This document shows positions 1-12,196 of a stretch of 64,000 bases of DNA, piece by piece. The translations under genes were made by a program, and so were the position numbers. Source of the DNA: Cranoglanis bouderius (taxonomy: Eukaryota; Chordata; Actinopteri; Siluriformes; Cranoglanididae); assembly GCA_023630585.1 (NCBI GenBank), contig CM042552.1, forward strand, positions 18,664,069 to 18,728,068, given 5' to 3'. The notes below the pieces were generated by a model. That model had not been told where the DNA came from. It saw only the letters and a program-made list of their open reading frames with translations, and ran no database searches. Every line of letters begins with the position of its first letter. Position 1 is the stretch's first letter.

Positions 1-670
1 TCACCGCAAGACACGTAGTGTATAAATAGAGTGACGTTAATCACAAACAGGTGTACATTCATTCATTAAACTACCCCCTTGTCCTCCAAGACTCCACCCC
101 CCATTCACAGCTGGTGCGCTCTACTGCCTCAGTGATGAATTGATCTTCACATGCGACCGTATATGTTGTTCACATGATGTCACATGAAATATTAATATGC
201 ACTGAAATGCATATTAACTTGTTATTCCTATTCATTATTCATAATCACATGAAATATGTGTCATTTTCCGTAAGGGCAAGTACGGCCTTCCATGGTTTGG
301 ATGTATTCCCTGCCGATCAGCTCATTTCTCCAGCACTTTCATGAAGGGTCAAGTGTCTCAACAGTATGAAAAACAATTCCCACTGTGCACTGAGTCGAGA
401 ACCCCTGGCCTGTAACAGAGAGAGAAAAAGAGAACCTGACAGTTAAGGTGAAGTCTGACTACAGGGTGTAAATGGGGCGGGGGAATGAAGAAAAAAAAAG
501 TTAATTTGACTTTTTGACTGTTTACCAGGATTTGTTCACTGTTGTTTATCTGTCAGTTTTCTCACCTCACACAGCTCTTTAACACACCAGAGTGTGAATC
601 AGTGCGCTTTGGATGAGGGAATGTTTTTGTGGTATAACTGTCAGACTATTCTGACATTTCTATAAATACA
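1..670. other. Intergenic DNA, nothing recognised
   Basis: No reading frame with a recognisable domain, no RNA gene and no clear transposon end are visible here. The stretch is mixed-composition fish intergenic DNA running up to the first CA microsatellite. Confidence 0.5.
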
Positions 671-678
671 TGTATATA

Positions 679-679
<1 letters not shown>

Positions 680-752
<73 letters not shown>

Positions 753-760
753 GCACACAC
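680..760. repeat. (CA)n microsatellite
   Basis: About 35 uninterrupted CA units followed by a short interrupted tail. The poly-Cys-Val and poly-His-Thr reading frames across it are simple translations of the repeat, not genes. Confidence 0.97.
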
Positions 761-1023
761 ATTTGTCATTTCTCAGAGCGAGTGCTGTCTTTAATAAAGC
801 GTCGGCGTTTTGTACAGTAACTGTTTTGTCTCGAGGTGTTCTGATCCACCACAGTGCATGGTCTGTAAATATCTGTAAATGCCTCATCGCTCGCCGCCGC
901 CGTCGCTAATTTATTATACCTCTATTTGTGTTTTTCACACGCTGTTAATTTTACGGCGTTAATTTTAGTTTCAGAGTCATTTCTGGACGGCCTTCGATGC
1001 TCAAGGACAGGCAAACTCTGCTC

Positions 1024-1025
<2 letters not shown>

Positions 1026-1088
<63 letters not shown>
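1026..1088. repeat. Compound (TG)n(TA)n microsatellite
   Basis: A TG run passes directly into a TA run, a common compound microsatellite in fish DNA. Confidence 0.97.
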
Positions 1089-1315
1089 GTCTTAGTGGGG
1101 ACCAAATGTCCCCACAAGGATAGGATCTGACAGTTTTCACCTTTTTTTCTCCACATTTTTAATTACAAAAACTGCAGGTTATTTAAAAAAAAAAAAAATT
1201 TTAAATAATGAAAAGTTTTAACTGTGGTTAAGGTTAGGGTTTCATTTAGACATAGTATAGCATTAATTATCTCCATTAATAAAAATAAATGTTAATGTAA
1301 GGCCCTCATAAGGAC

Positions 1316-1317
<2 letters not shown>

Positions 1318-1395
<78 letters not shown>
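1318..1395. repeat. (CA)n microsatellite
   Basis: CA run with a single CG interruption near its middle. Confidence 0.97.
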
Positions 1396-1397
<2 letters not shown>

Positions 1398-1449
1398 ATT
1401 GTGCATAAAGACAATAATAATGAAGGATCATCAGTGTAACGTCCAGCTG

Positions 1450-1890
1450 ATTAACACTTTTTGTTATCTTGCACTTAACACCAAAACTCTCATCTGCCCT
1501 ACACTTTACATCTAACAGTCTCTCTGATGTCACACTTAACACTCTCTTTGACCCCACACTTCACGTGCCCTGTTATCTCACAATCAACACCGAGCACATC
1601 TGTCCAACACTTAACACTCTCTTTTATCTCACACTTAGAACCCTCTTATATCTCTCACTTAACATCTAAAACTCTTTTAGCACATACTTAACACTTTCAT
1701 CTATCCCAGACCTCGGACTTAACACTCATCGCCGCCCCACATGTATCACTTAACATTGTTTTATGTCCCACACTTAACACCCAATGGTCTCATCTGTCCC
1801 ACACTTAACACTTCCTCCTGCCCCATGCTTAACTCTCTGCTAGCCCACACCTTCTTACTGATGTCTCATACTTGACACTTAACACTCTCG
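1450..1890. repeat. Diverged minisatellite (CACTTAACACTCTC-type unit)
   Basis: The core CACTTAACAC recurs more than ten times, separated by short pyrimidine-rich spacers such as TCATCTGTCCCACA. Spacing is roughly 25-40 bp and copies are well diverged. The 66-codon frame across part of it merely translates the repeat. Confidence 0.85.
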
Positions 1891-2183
1891 TCTGCCCTAC
1901 TGTGCCATTTTTTGGGGAAATTATCGCCATGTTTGCATGCGTATGTATAAACTTTGCAATTCGGTCACTCACATATAAATTCTCCACAGTCTGAGAACAA
2001 GTGACGTTTAAATATAAAAGCAAGAACATATAATCTGTGCCAGAGGTTCTGTATATCCCATCATGCACTTCTGTTTGATAAGTGGAACTAGGAAACCCCC
2101 TCGAGGCTCCACATTCTCTTTACTTAATGAAAACTAAAAACGATATTTTAATGAAAATGAAAATAGCTGCCGGCTTGTATGGC

Positions 2184-2189
<6 letters not shown>

Positions 2190-2262
<73 letters not shown>

Positions 2263-2276
2263 CACACACACACACA
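2190..2276. repeat. (CT)n(CA)n compound microsatellite
   Basis: Long CT run followed by a short CA run. It produces a poly-Ser-Leu frame with no meaning. Confidence 0.97.
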
Positions 2277-2639
2277 GAAACAGACGATAATCATGTAATC
2301 ACCATAAATCATTTCATTGTTCGTTCATGCTTCCTGATTGTGACATCAGCACCATCTGCAGATGTCTTACGTTAACCTCTTCTGCCTCTCTCGGTCTCTG
2401 CGCCTCTGTTTTCTTTCGTCTCTCTCACTTGCTTGCTCTTTCTCCTCTGACTGAGTGAGTGATGATCAATGTGACAGGTGAGTCTGATAAATTGAGCTGC
2501 AGTATGACTGATATCGCAGGCGGTGGACGAACTTTGACGTCTGACCTTCTGAATGTCAGACCATCTCTAATCTGCTGCAGAAATAAAAGAGATCTGTCTA
2601 TCAGGACGAGTGCGAGGACGAACACTTCACTCATCCTGA

Positions 2640-3420
2640 AGCGTGATGAAGCATCTCAGCAAGATGTGCGGAGAAAGGGTGAGGAGCAAGGAAAGTGAGG
2701 GGAATACGAAGAGCATGGAAGGTCGGATGACCTAAGAGAGCAAGGACGACAAGTATAGCAAAAGGGATGAGAAGTGAGAGAAAAGCAAGAAGAAGAGCAA
2801 GTAAAAAAAAGAGGAGTGGGTGGAGTGCGAACAGCAAGAAGAACAAGAGAATTTGGGACACCAAGGTGTGGAAAAGTGGAAGTAAAGAGAGGAGAAACGA
2901 CATATAAGTAATAGAAATGAGAAGAATGAAAAAATTTAAGAGAGGATGAAAGTAGGAAGACCAAGGAATGGGAAAACAGCACGCAAAGAAAAGAGGATGA
3001 GAAGAGCTTGAGAAAAGAAAGAAGAGCTATAGGAACGAGGAGCGCAAGAAGAGTGAGGGATAACTTTTAGAACAGGGAGGATGGTAAGAAAAATAAGAAG
3101 AGCATAAAGAGCTAGATGAATGAGGGGAGTGTGAAAAGCAAGGAGAGTAAAAAAAAAAAAAGCAAGGAGAACAAGAAGGACAGCGAGAGTATGAAGACCA
3201 GGGAGTAAGAGAAGAGAAAAATGATGAGAGGAATGAGAGAGAGGAGATCAAGGAAAGCAATAAGAATGAGGAGAGCAAGGACTTCAAGAAGAGCAAGAAT
3301 GGTCAGAAGTGTAAGATGAGCATAAAGAGTAAGAAAATGAGGAAAACAGCAAGAAGTGTAAGAAGAACCAAGATTAGAGCAAGCAGAGTGAGAAGAATGA
3401 AGCGAGCATAATGTTCAGAA
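2640..3420. repeat. Purine-rich (GA-rich) low-complexity tract
   Basis: For almost 800 bases the + strand is overwhelmingly A and G, built from degenerate units like AAGAAGAGCAAG. The minus strand is therefore a long pyrimidine tract with few stop codons, which explains its 89-108-codon Ser/Leu/Phe-rich frames. I do not call those genes. Such mirror-like purine tracts can adopt triplex structures. Confidence 0.85.
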
Positions 3421-5105
3421 TGAGCAGTGTTTAGACTCCTAATCAGAGCTCAGTGTTCAGACTCATAATCTGAGCTGCAGCGTTTGGAATACTGATCCAA
3501 GTTACAGGGTTCATACTCATTATCTGAGTTGCAGATTTCAGACTAATGATTTGCAGTTTTCAGACTCCTGATCTGATTTGCAGGGTTCAGACTCCTATGA
3601 TACAGTCTTCAGACTACTGATCTGCAGTGTTCAGACTCCTAAGCTGTAGTGGTCAGACTCCTGATCTGATCTACAGTGTTCAGACTTCTAAAGTAAGTTG
3701 CAGTGTTCAGATTTCTGATCTACAGTGTTCAGACTCCTGATCTGAGCTATAGTGTTCAGTGAACTGATCTGCTCTACAGTGTTCAGACTCCTGATCTACA
3801 GTGTTCAGACTCCTGATCTGAGTTGCACTGTTCAAATTCCTGGCCTGATCTGATCTGCAGTGTTCAGACTCCTAATCAGTGCTCAGTGACCAGACTCCTG
3901 ATGTGAGCTGCAGTGTTGAGACTCCTGACCCGAATTACAGTGTTCAGTCTCCTGATCTGAGGTATTCAACCTCCTTATCTGAATTGCAATGTTCAGAATC
4001 CTGATCTGAGTTGCAGTGTCCAGATTTCTGATATGCAGTGTTCAGACTCCTAAGTGGCAGTGTTCAGACTCCTAAGTAGCACTGTTCAGACTCCTTAGCT
4101 GATTTGCAGTGTTCAGATCAGTGTTCAGATTCAGTCCTGATCAGAGATACACAGATAGGGGTCCTACTCTGAGTTGCAGTGTTCAAACCCCTATGTTCAG
4201 ACTCTTAATCTGAGATGCAGTCTTTAGACTGCTCTAATCTGCAGTGTTCAGACACCTCATCATAGCTGAGTGTTCAGAATCCTGATTTAGTCTCAAGTAT
4301 TCAGACTCTTGATCTGAGTTGCAGTGTTCAGATTCATGATTTGCAGTGTTCAGTCTCCTGATCAGATCCAAGGTGTTCAGACTCCTCATGTCAGTTACAA
4401 TGTGTAAATTCCTAAGATACAGTGATCAGACTCCTATCTGACTTGCAATGCTCAGATACCTAAGATGCAGTTTTCAGACTCCTAAGTGGCAGTGTTCAGA
4501 CTCCTATGTTGCAGGGTTCAGACTCCTAAGTGGCAGTGTTCGGACTCCTATGTTGCAGGGTTCAGACTCCTAAGTGGCAGTGTTCAGACTCCTATGTTGC
4601 AGGGTTCAGACTCCTAAGTGGCAGTGTTCAGACTCCTATGTTGCAGGGTTCAGACTCCTAAGTGGCAGTGTTCAGACTCCTATGTTGCAGGATTCAGACT
4701 CCTAAGTGGCAGTGTTGACATTCTTGATCTGCAGTTAGGACTCCTAAACTGAGTTAAAGTGTTCAGACTCCTGATCTGATTTGCAGTGTTCCGACTCCTG
4801 ATCTGATCTGAAGTGTTCAGGCTCCTAAGATACAGTGTTCAGACTCTTGATCTGAGGTGTTCAGACTCCTAATCTGAGTTGCAATGTTCAGAGTCCTAAG
4901 ATGCAGTGTTCAGAATCCTAATTTGCATTGGTCAGACTCCTGAGCTGCAGCGTTCAGACTCCTAAGCATCAATGGTCAGACCTATGGTCTGCAGAGTTCA
5001 GGATTCAGAATTCTTTTGCTGCAGTGTTCAGACTCCTGATCTGAGAGGAATCTTGATCTGCAATGTTCAAACTCCTGGTCTGCAGTGTTCAGACTCCTGT
5101 GTTCT
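3415..5105. repeat. 1.7-kb diverged tandem array (GTGTTCAGACTCCT unit)
   Basis: The motif GTGTTCAGACTCCT recurs dozens of times with variable spacers such as GATCTGAGTTGCA. Basic spacing is about 20-35 bp. Between about 4480 and 4705 the array is homogenised into a two-motif higher-order unit of about 45 bp (TGGCAGTGTTCAGACTCC then TATGTTGCAGGGTTCAGA) repeated about five times with almost no divergence. This is a minisatellite or small satellite, with no coding content. Confidence 0.93.
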
Positions 5106-5109
5106 TGTG

Positions 5110-6270
5110 AGTCTAGGTCAGACAGGTCTTTTTTTTTTTTTTTGTGGGAGCTGTCTATGGTGCTGATCTGGGAACCGCATCCTTTTGTCATCCGTCATTA
5201 AATGTTATGATTAGTTTACTGGCTCCTACTTATTGAGGCTAAAGTTATTCAATTACCATCATTTTGAGTCTATTCTTTCAAATTAAAATTTATTTCAGCA
5301 AATCTAATAATGTTGCGTGAGGGGTGGGGGGGGAGAGTTATATTTTTTTACACAGTTTCATTTGGAGAACAGAGGCACCCTACTGTGTCGTGTAAGTTAG
5401 AAAGGGGATGATGGAGAGTCCTGCTGTTTCAGCTACAGCCGACAGCTCTCTCTAAACAGAATGTGTGTGTCTGTTTGCCCTTGTTGTGTGTGCTATTCTT
5501 GCTTTAAGCTTTTTGTTTTGAAATACTCCACACAAGAATCTTGCCTTGCAGTAATTCCCCATTTGTGTTGCTGTTGTTAGTAAGTGGATGATGTTTTGTT
5601 TTCTTTAATGACAGCTTTTGGGCTGATTGTTTGATTCCTCTGCTGGCTTTCTCGTTTGATATCAATCTGTTTGAACACACAGATTTATTTATTTTATTTT
5701 TTTTCAGAATCTCTACCCTGTGAATTAAAAAAATATGTTACTTGACTGTGTGATTCCATATTGATAATCAATATTTAGTCACAATTCTAGCTACAGTGTT
5801 AGAGAAGGTTATCCAAGACTGAATGTAATAAAAGATCTGATATAAAGCTCAGATTAAACACTACGTTTTAATCAGTCTGCCTCATGGCTGTAACTAGCTA
5901 TGAGGACACCCAAGTCTGGATGATGATATGCTGACAGCAAAGTTTATTTTACAAACAACAATCAGTTTGTTATTAGCCTTAGACTGAGGAGTGTATGCCG
6001 TACAGGTCCCTGTGTATGAGCTGTTACTAGTTTTGTGGTACTCGAGACTGTGGTACTTGAGACTGCTCTTGAGACCACAAATGAATGGTCTTGTCATAAA
6101 CTTGGGTGAAACTTTACTCAGTCTTGTCTCGGTCTCGACCTCTGAAGACTCAAAAATATTTTTTCAGCACCATCCGTGACCATAACATAATTTCCATGAA
6201 CAAATATTAATATTCCCTTTTCAGTTCAAAATGTAAATGTCTATTTCTATCTAGCTTGTATGTTTTGGAT
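5110..6270. other. Intergenic DNA, nothing firmly recognised
   Basis: Begins with a T-run and holds a short G-run near 5325. The part around 5900-6180 (GTCTTGTCTCGGTCTCGACC) resembles dispersed fish repeat sequence, but I cannot place it in a family. No convincing gene. Confidence 0.4.
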
Positions 6271-6279
6271 CATGAGCAG

Positions 6280-6869
6280 ATCCTTTAATCTGGCCTTTCC
6301 ATCACTTCCATCGAGGTTAATCTTTTACTGAACTTTTGTGGCTCATCTCTCTATTTCTTTGCGAATTCCAATCTGGCTTTCCAATTCTTACTGCTGATGA
6401 GTGGTTTGCATCTTGTGGTTTGGCCTCTATATTTCTGCTCTCACAATCTTCTTCAAATGGCAGATTGTGATTCCTTCACCCCTGCCCTGTGGAGGTTGTT
6501 AGTGATGTCACTGATTGTTGTTTTTGGGTTTTTCTTCACAGCTCTCACAGTGTTTCTGTCATCAGCTGTTGTTGTTTTCCTTCACCGATCCATTCGGTGT
6601 CTGTTGCTCAGTACACCAGTGGTTTCTTTCTTTTTCAGGACATTCCAAATTGTTGTTTTGGCTACGCCTAATGCTTGTGCAATGGTTCTGATTGATTTTC
6701 CCTCTTTGTTAAGTTTCAAAATGGCTTGCTTTTCTCCCATAGACAGCTCTCTCTCTTCTCATATTCATCTTTTGATTTCAAACCCAAATGTCTTCAGTCT
6801 ACAGGGAAAAAAAAGGGAAAAAGAACTGAATTGGCCTTGCCATTCCAATAGTTTTGGAGGGGACTTTAT
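6280..6869 (-). mobile_element. Tc1-like transposon fragment with transposase remnant
   Basis: Read on the minus strand, the segment encodes a broken Tc1-type transposase N-terminal half. A helix-turn-helix part beginning near MGEKQAILKLNKEGKS is followed by AQALGVAKTTIWNVLKKKE and then by a paired-like second HTH region, with stops and frame changes. The outer end at about 6846-6869 (TTTTGGAGGGGACTTTATA) looks like a Tc1 terminus. The catalytic region is mostly missing. The 262-codon plus-strand frame here is antisense to this remnant and is not a gene. Confidence 0.8.
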
Positions 6870-6905
6870 AGCACCTATGAATAAGTTGTATGAGCGTAAA
6901 CAAAT

Positions 6906-7082
6906 TCTAGTTCGCACGTTTGCCTCGCACCTCTGGGGTTGGGGGTTCGATTCCGACCTCCGCCCTTTGTGCACGGAGTTTGCATGTTCTCCCCGTGCTT
7001 TGGGGGTTTCCTCCAGGTACTCCCCCTGGGACACGCTCCAGGCTCCCCGCGACCCTGTGCAGGATAAGCGGTATAGAAAATG
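6906..7082 (+). mobile_element. tRNA-derived-type SINE fragment
   Basis: Starts with a tRNA-like promoter region (box B-like GGTTCGATTCC near 6945). It continues through the fish-repeat text GCATGTTCTCCCCGTGCTT and ends GGATAAGCGGTATAGAAAATG, directly followed by an ATGG-type microsatellite (7083-7115). Other pieces of the same family are at 12476 and 47640. It is internally deleted relative to the fuller version of this repeat. Confidence 0.7.
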
Positions 7083-7520
7083 TATGTATGGATGGATGGA
7101 TGGATGGATAGATGGATTTATTAGAACTAGTATATTAAAGCAAACTCATCATTTATGCTTGGGCTCGAATATCTGTGAATTTTAAATAAACATTGTAGAG
7201 GAAAATGGCGAGAATGAAGTTTTTATGAGCACCTAATACCACAGTAACACACAGTCACAGCTGCTGGTATAGGAAATGAATACCCACCTTCTGATTTGAG
7301 AACTGAACTGTGTTATAAAGTGCATTTTTTAAATATTGGCAATGTACGGGTATCAATGTATCATGTAATGTAATTCAGATATCACAAATGATCCTATCAA
7401 TTCTGTGAAATCTCATTATCCGTCAGTGTGGCGCCTCGCCTCATTGCGCACAAACGAACCTTGAACCCAATGCAAAGAGTTTCCATAAAATTCTCCTTTA
7501 AATCCAGGACAGCTTAACCA

Positions 7521-7612
7521 CGGTGTGTGTGTGGGGGGGGGGTGTGGGTGTGTGTGTGTGTGGGGGGGGGGGGGGTGTGTGTGTGTGTGTGTGTGTGAGA
7601 AAGAGAGAGAGA
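7521..7612. repeat. Compound (TG)n/(G)n/(GA)n simple repeat
   Basis: Alternating TG runs and G-tracts of 8-13 bases, ending in a GA run. The G-tracts could form quadruplexes. That is inference from composition. Confidence 0.93.
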
Positions 7613-7894
7613 TCATGAAACAGCTGTGTGTGACTGTAATTAATTATCTCTTTGAAGTGAATCTGCTCTGCTGATCTAATTTGGTCCTTTCACTCACATG
7701 CATGTGTGTGAGACAGGTAGAAACGCCAGAGGAAATGGTTCAGTGTTCTAGAAACTTCTGTACCATTCGCTGCTCTAAGAATAAAGCTAATTACATCAGT
7801 GATGCCCTTTACTGAATCTATTTTAAGTGTGTAAAAGCAACACATCTCGTCTTTTAGAACTTCTTTTCACTGTAAGTAAATAACTAAGGTTATT

Positions 7895-7897
<3 letters not shown>

Positions 7898-7972
<75 letters not shown>

Positions 7973-7974
7973 AC
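7898..7974. repeat. (CT)n microsatellite
   Basis: About 34 CT units with a short GT tail. Confidence 0.97.
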
Positions 7975-8742
7975 TTTTTAAAACAAATCTGACGCAGCAG
8001 CTGACTGTTTGCTATGCTGTGTAAATTTTTTTCTCTAGAAATATTTTTGTAGAAGTATTATCACAAGATTATAAACATTATAAACATTTAAACATTTTTA
8101 AAAAATTCTGCTTTGTGGGAAAAAAAAAATCTACGATTTTCATTAATTAGATTTTAAATTAATCAAGTAGATAATCGTTAATTATTAATCAGGTTTTCAC
8201 TTTCGCCACAGAAATGTTATTTAAATAGTCCAAATTAAAAACCAACAATGCTTCTCACCTTCCAGATGCTCATTCATATTAGATATATTAAGAAGTTGTT
8301 TCAGGGGTTATAAATGTTGGCACCCGTGAGAAAAGTTAGATGCTGAAGTCTTTGAGCTTTTCAGTGACTTGTGCCATTTGAGTCATTACAGGAAACATCA
8401 CCAGATCATTCATTATACAAGGTTTTATTTATTTATTTATTTTTTATTTTTTACTGCGATGAAGACCGAAGTTTGCTATAAAACTTCGTTCGGGGGGAAT
8501 AACATTTCTTCTTTTTAGCCCTGACTGGAAAATGTATCTGTAAATTTCTATAGATCATCTGTAAATAATCTTTTTAAAACAAGCTCCTCAAGGATGAATT
8601 AAAAACCCTTTGACATTCTTAAATAGTTTAATTTAAAAAAACTGCACTGATTCGAACATCCAATACCACATGATACTACTGTATGTGATGTAAGCCTAGT
8701 GCCATGCTGATGAACAGATGACATGAAATCACAGCCATCTGG

Positions 8743-8883
8743 ATGTATTTCACGATTAATGATGGCAGTCAAAGCAAACTGCAAACTGTGCTCTCCGAAA
8801 ACACCAAGAGGAGGAACTACAGCGTCTTCATCCAAGATGAGAAACCTGACCTGGTCATTAAAAATGAGCACAAGGTGCTGTGA
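8743..8883 (+). CDS. Unrecognised 46-residue reading frame (possible exon or gene relic)
   Basis: An ATG-to-TGA frame of 46 residues on +, rich in charged residues and not low complexity (it includes TKRRNYSVFIQDEKPDLVIK). It has no recognisable domain, no signal peptide and no clear splice sites. It could be a relic of a retrocopied or transposon-captured exon, or chance. Reported only because its composition looks protein-like compared with the surrounding AT-rich DNA. Confidence 0.15.
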   Translation: MYFTINDGSQSKLQTVLSENTKRRNYSVFIQDEKPDLVIKNEHKVL

Positions 8884-9192
8884 ATTGCATGCGCACTAAA
8901 AGGTGATCGTGAGAGTGGAGAGTGGAGCAGTAGACTGAGCGTGCAAAGCAACTGTCATGCTTGAGAGCACTCCAGCTCTGCTAACATTGAGCACTAAGAC
9001 ACGTTCACTTCACTGACACATGGCTTGAGGCTCACGGTGCACTCATTTTTATTGATCACGTTTGCCGATATTGCTCTACATGCTCTGGCCTTCCTCGTGC
9101 TCTCTGTTACAGATACTGTTTCACTATCATGACATCTTAAACATTAAAATCATCAAGAGGAGTTCATTGCAAGCAACACACAGTAGCTGTAT

Positions 9193-9194
<2 letters not shown>

Positions 9195-9248
<54 letters not shown>

Positions 9249-9249
9249 T
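9195..9249. repeat. (AAT)n microsatellite
   Basis: About 18 perfect AAT units. Confidence 0.97.
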
Positions 9250-9482
9250 AGGTCACTTTTTTCTATCTCAGTATCAGTATTGGTATTGATGAGTAAAGAA
9301 AATATGTACTCATACTCTGTCTGAAAAAAACAAAACAGAATTGATGCATCCCTTATATATTCTACATCAATATATATATTAAATTATATACTCTAGAGAA
9401 GGTCATGCACTCAAAACCCTTCAGAACTGAGACGCTATATGTGGTTCACCTGAAATTCTCACCCAGAAGAGCTAAAAAAAGT

Positions 9483-9483
<1 letters not shown>

Positions 9484-9544
<61 letters not shown>
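9484..9544. repeat. (CA)n microsatellite
   Basis: About 29 CA units. Confidence 0.97.
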
Positions 9545-9546
<2 letters not shown>

Positions 9547-9549
9547 AAC

Positions 9550-10140
9550 TGAACACTCTAAACTCCATAAGGCTTAATTTCCCCCCAAACTGATCCGACA
9601 TTTGTTCATCTCAGGAAGCGAACACACCTGACCTTTCCATTACAAAATCAACATTATTAAATCAGCTTTAACCAGTCTCCACTTTATCATCAGTGTCCTT
9701 TAAAAGCCATTTCTTGTAAAGATCCACATTCCTTCGTATAACTAATTAAACTCATTCCCAGTTGACGGAATATTACCTTTTACTTCTATTCGCCTTCTCG
9801 AATTATTCTCGTCGGCCCTTCTATAGCATCCTGGTTAATGTTTTCTTACCATCTTTGTAACACAGCGGCTTATTACTGTATTTACACCAAAAAAGTCCGA
9901 TCTATGAATTATGGCTTCTGTATAAATCTACACACCACATTATGAATTATTATGAACAAGGAAAACATGTACTGAGTTTCTCATTAAATACCATATACAC
10001 TAGTTTGTACTAATTGGAACAATAATATGTGTTAAATACAGATACACAGATGAATAAATAATAAATAAAGTCTCAGACTAAAGATGAACACGTTATGCAT
10101 CAGTACAAATTCAACAAGAAGGTCAGCCTTGACATGATAG
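9550..10140. other. Intergenic DNA, nothing recognised
   Basis: AT-rich sequence without long frames or recognisable repeat ends. Confidence 0.45.
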
Positions 10141-10164
10141 TCCAGCTAATGTTTGAGGCCAAGC

Positions 10165-10300
10165 GCCCAAGAGGCCAAGGGTAACGCTCAACATGATGCT
10201 ATCACCACCATGGTTCACAGTAAGGATGGTCTTCTCAGGGTGATGAGCAGTGTAGTGTTTCTGCCAAATGGAGGCATTGTACCCCGTCACTAAGCACAAA
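10165..10300 (-). mobile_element. Tc1-like transposase fragment (catalytic-core piece)
   Basis: The minus strand translates to the conserved Tc1 segment around QKHYTAHHPEKTILTVNHGG, which lies between the first and second catalytic aspartates of the DDE domain in this family. Both flanks are lost, so only a short relic remains. Confidence 0.65.
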
Positions 10301-10359
10301 AATTTTGAACAATGAGCCTCTAAGGTTGTAAAATGTATCCTGCTGCTATTCAGTGAATT

Positions 10360-11295
10360 TAATGCAAATGAGTGAATGGAGGGGGAGATGATTTAATGAA
10401 TGGATTATAGGAAGAATAGGCAGATGAGTGGATGGATGGACGAGTACATGGATGGATGGGTTTATAGATGGATGGGTGGATGTTTTCAAATATGGATAGG
10501 TAGCTTAAAGAAAGGACGCATTGATGGATGGATTTGCTTATGGATTGTAGGGTGGATGGAATAATGGATAGGGTGGATGTATTCATGGATGGATGGATGG
10601 TTGGTTAAAAGCAAGGATAGACTGATGGATGATTATAGATTGGGTTGATGAATAGTTTAATAGAGGGATGTTTTAAAGCATGGGTGGTTGGATGAATGGA
10701 TGGACGGATGGACTGAAGAATAGATGGATGGATTGGTTGGTGGATGGATAGATGGACAGATGTATATCTGGATGGATGTCTGGATGGATGGATGGATGGA
10801 TTGAAGGATGGATGGATTGAAGGACAGATGGATGGACTGGTTAGTGGATGGATGGATGGACAGTTGGATGTCTGGACGGATGTCAGGATGGATGGATGGA
10901 TGTCTGGATGGATGGACAGATGGATGTCTGGATGGATGTCTGGATGGATGGATTGAAGAATAGATGGATGGATTGGTTAGTGGATGGATGGATGGATGGA
11001 CATATGGATATCTGGATGGATGTCTGGATGGGTGTCTGGATGGATGGATTGAAGAAGAGATGGATTGATTAGTTTGTGGATGGATGGATAGATGGATGGA
11101 CAGATGGATGTCTGGATGGATGTCTGGATGGATGGATTGAAGAATAGATGGATGGATTGGTTAGTGGATGGATGGATGGACAGATGGATATCTGGATGGA
11201 TGGATTGAAGAATAAATTGATAGATTCTTTAGTGGATAGATGGGTGGATAGATGGATGTCTTCATGGATGGATGGATGAATGGATGGTTAGATAT
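10360..11295. repeat. ATGG-type tetranucleotide array with higher-order units
   Basis: Degenerate GGAT/TGGA tetranucleotides cover more than 900 bases. From about 10740 the array contains repeated blocks of about 95-145 bp of the form GGATTGAAGAATAGATGG, then TTGGTTAGTGGATGG, then GGACAGATGG, then ATCTGG. The Met-Asp-Gly-Trp frames over it are repeat translations. Confidence 0.95.
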
Positions 11296-11397
11296 TCCTT
11301 TCCTGTTTTAGAGCCGGGGTTGTGCAATAGCACATATTATTAATTATACCATTGAACATTTTATGGGAAATTGAGCTGTGCATTATAAATTCTGATT

Positions 11398-11508
<111 letters not shown>

Positions 11509-11886
11509 GGGGTGGGGGTGGGAGGGTCCAGGGTTTTGTTAAGATGCATTCAGTAAACTCAGATAGTAGTAACACTGCTCAGTTACTCCTCCTCTTTGTT
11601 CTGTAAAAAGTGCTTTTCTGCTCGGCAGAGACCAGGCTTTCACTACATGTATTAATTTCATGCTACAAAATCAACACGCTCTTATTATTTTCAATTTAAA
11701 TTTAATTTGTGAGACCATACAAGTCCACTGTTGTTCTGATTCCTGTTAATAATGATGTCATCAGCATAAATCGACCATCTAATTCCCGCACTGCTGCCGA
11801 GGCACCATATTTATTGCGTTCACTTAGAGAAAGTCAAATTTTAATTAATAACTGGGTTTTATTAAGAATGAACAGTCAGCTTCAAT

Positions 11887-11888
<2 letters not shown>

Positions 11889-11937
<49 letters not shown>

Positions 11938-11940
11938 TTT
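11889..11940. repeat. (CT)n microsatellite
   Basis: CT run with one GT interruption, at the position matching the CT run in the duplicate near 24540. Confidence 0.97.
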
Positions 11941-12132
11941 TCACACACATTTATGTCGTGCGATGTATTTACTCACATTACTGATATTCTGCAGGCGTTT
12001 AGCGGCCTCTAGTGTTTAACATAGGAATTACATTCTCAAGTTAATATACAGTATGCGGTACTCATCCAGACTGTTCAGATATTCATAGAATTTCAAAAAC
12101 AGGAGGAGCAATATCTCTACAAACATTACAAA

Positions 12133-12133
<1 letters not shown>

Positions 12134-12194
<61 letters not shown>
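12134..12194. repeat. (GT)n microsatellite
   Basis: About 30 GT units, at the position matching the GT run in the duplicate at 24805. Confidence 0.97.

Positions 12195-12196
<2 letters not shown>

Noticed and set aside
660..1557. Several 65-83-codon frames over CA/GT runs
   Set aside because: They are translations of dinucleotide repeats (Cys-Val, His-Thr, Tyr-Ile) and exist on both strands.
2631..3296. Minus-strand frames of 89-108 codons rich in Ser, Leu and Phe that resemble membrane proteins
   Set aside because: They arise because the strand is nearly all pyrimidine and so has few stop codons. There is no Kozak context, splice structure or domain.
6945..6956. Box B-like GGTTCGATTCC as a tRNA gene
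   Set aside because: No box A at proper spacing with a foldable cloverleaf was seen. It belongs to a SINE-type repeat.
6397..7185. 262-codon plus-strand frame, the longest single frame outside the TRIM genes and Gypsy region
   Set aside because: It is antisense to a Tc1 transposase remnant and then runs through a SINE and ATGG repeats.
10744..11072. Met-Asp-Gly-Trp repeat proteins
   Set aside because: Direct translation of the ATGG array, with no independent support.
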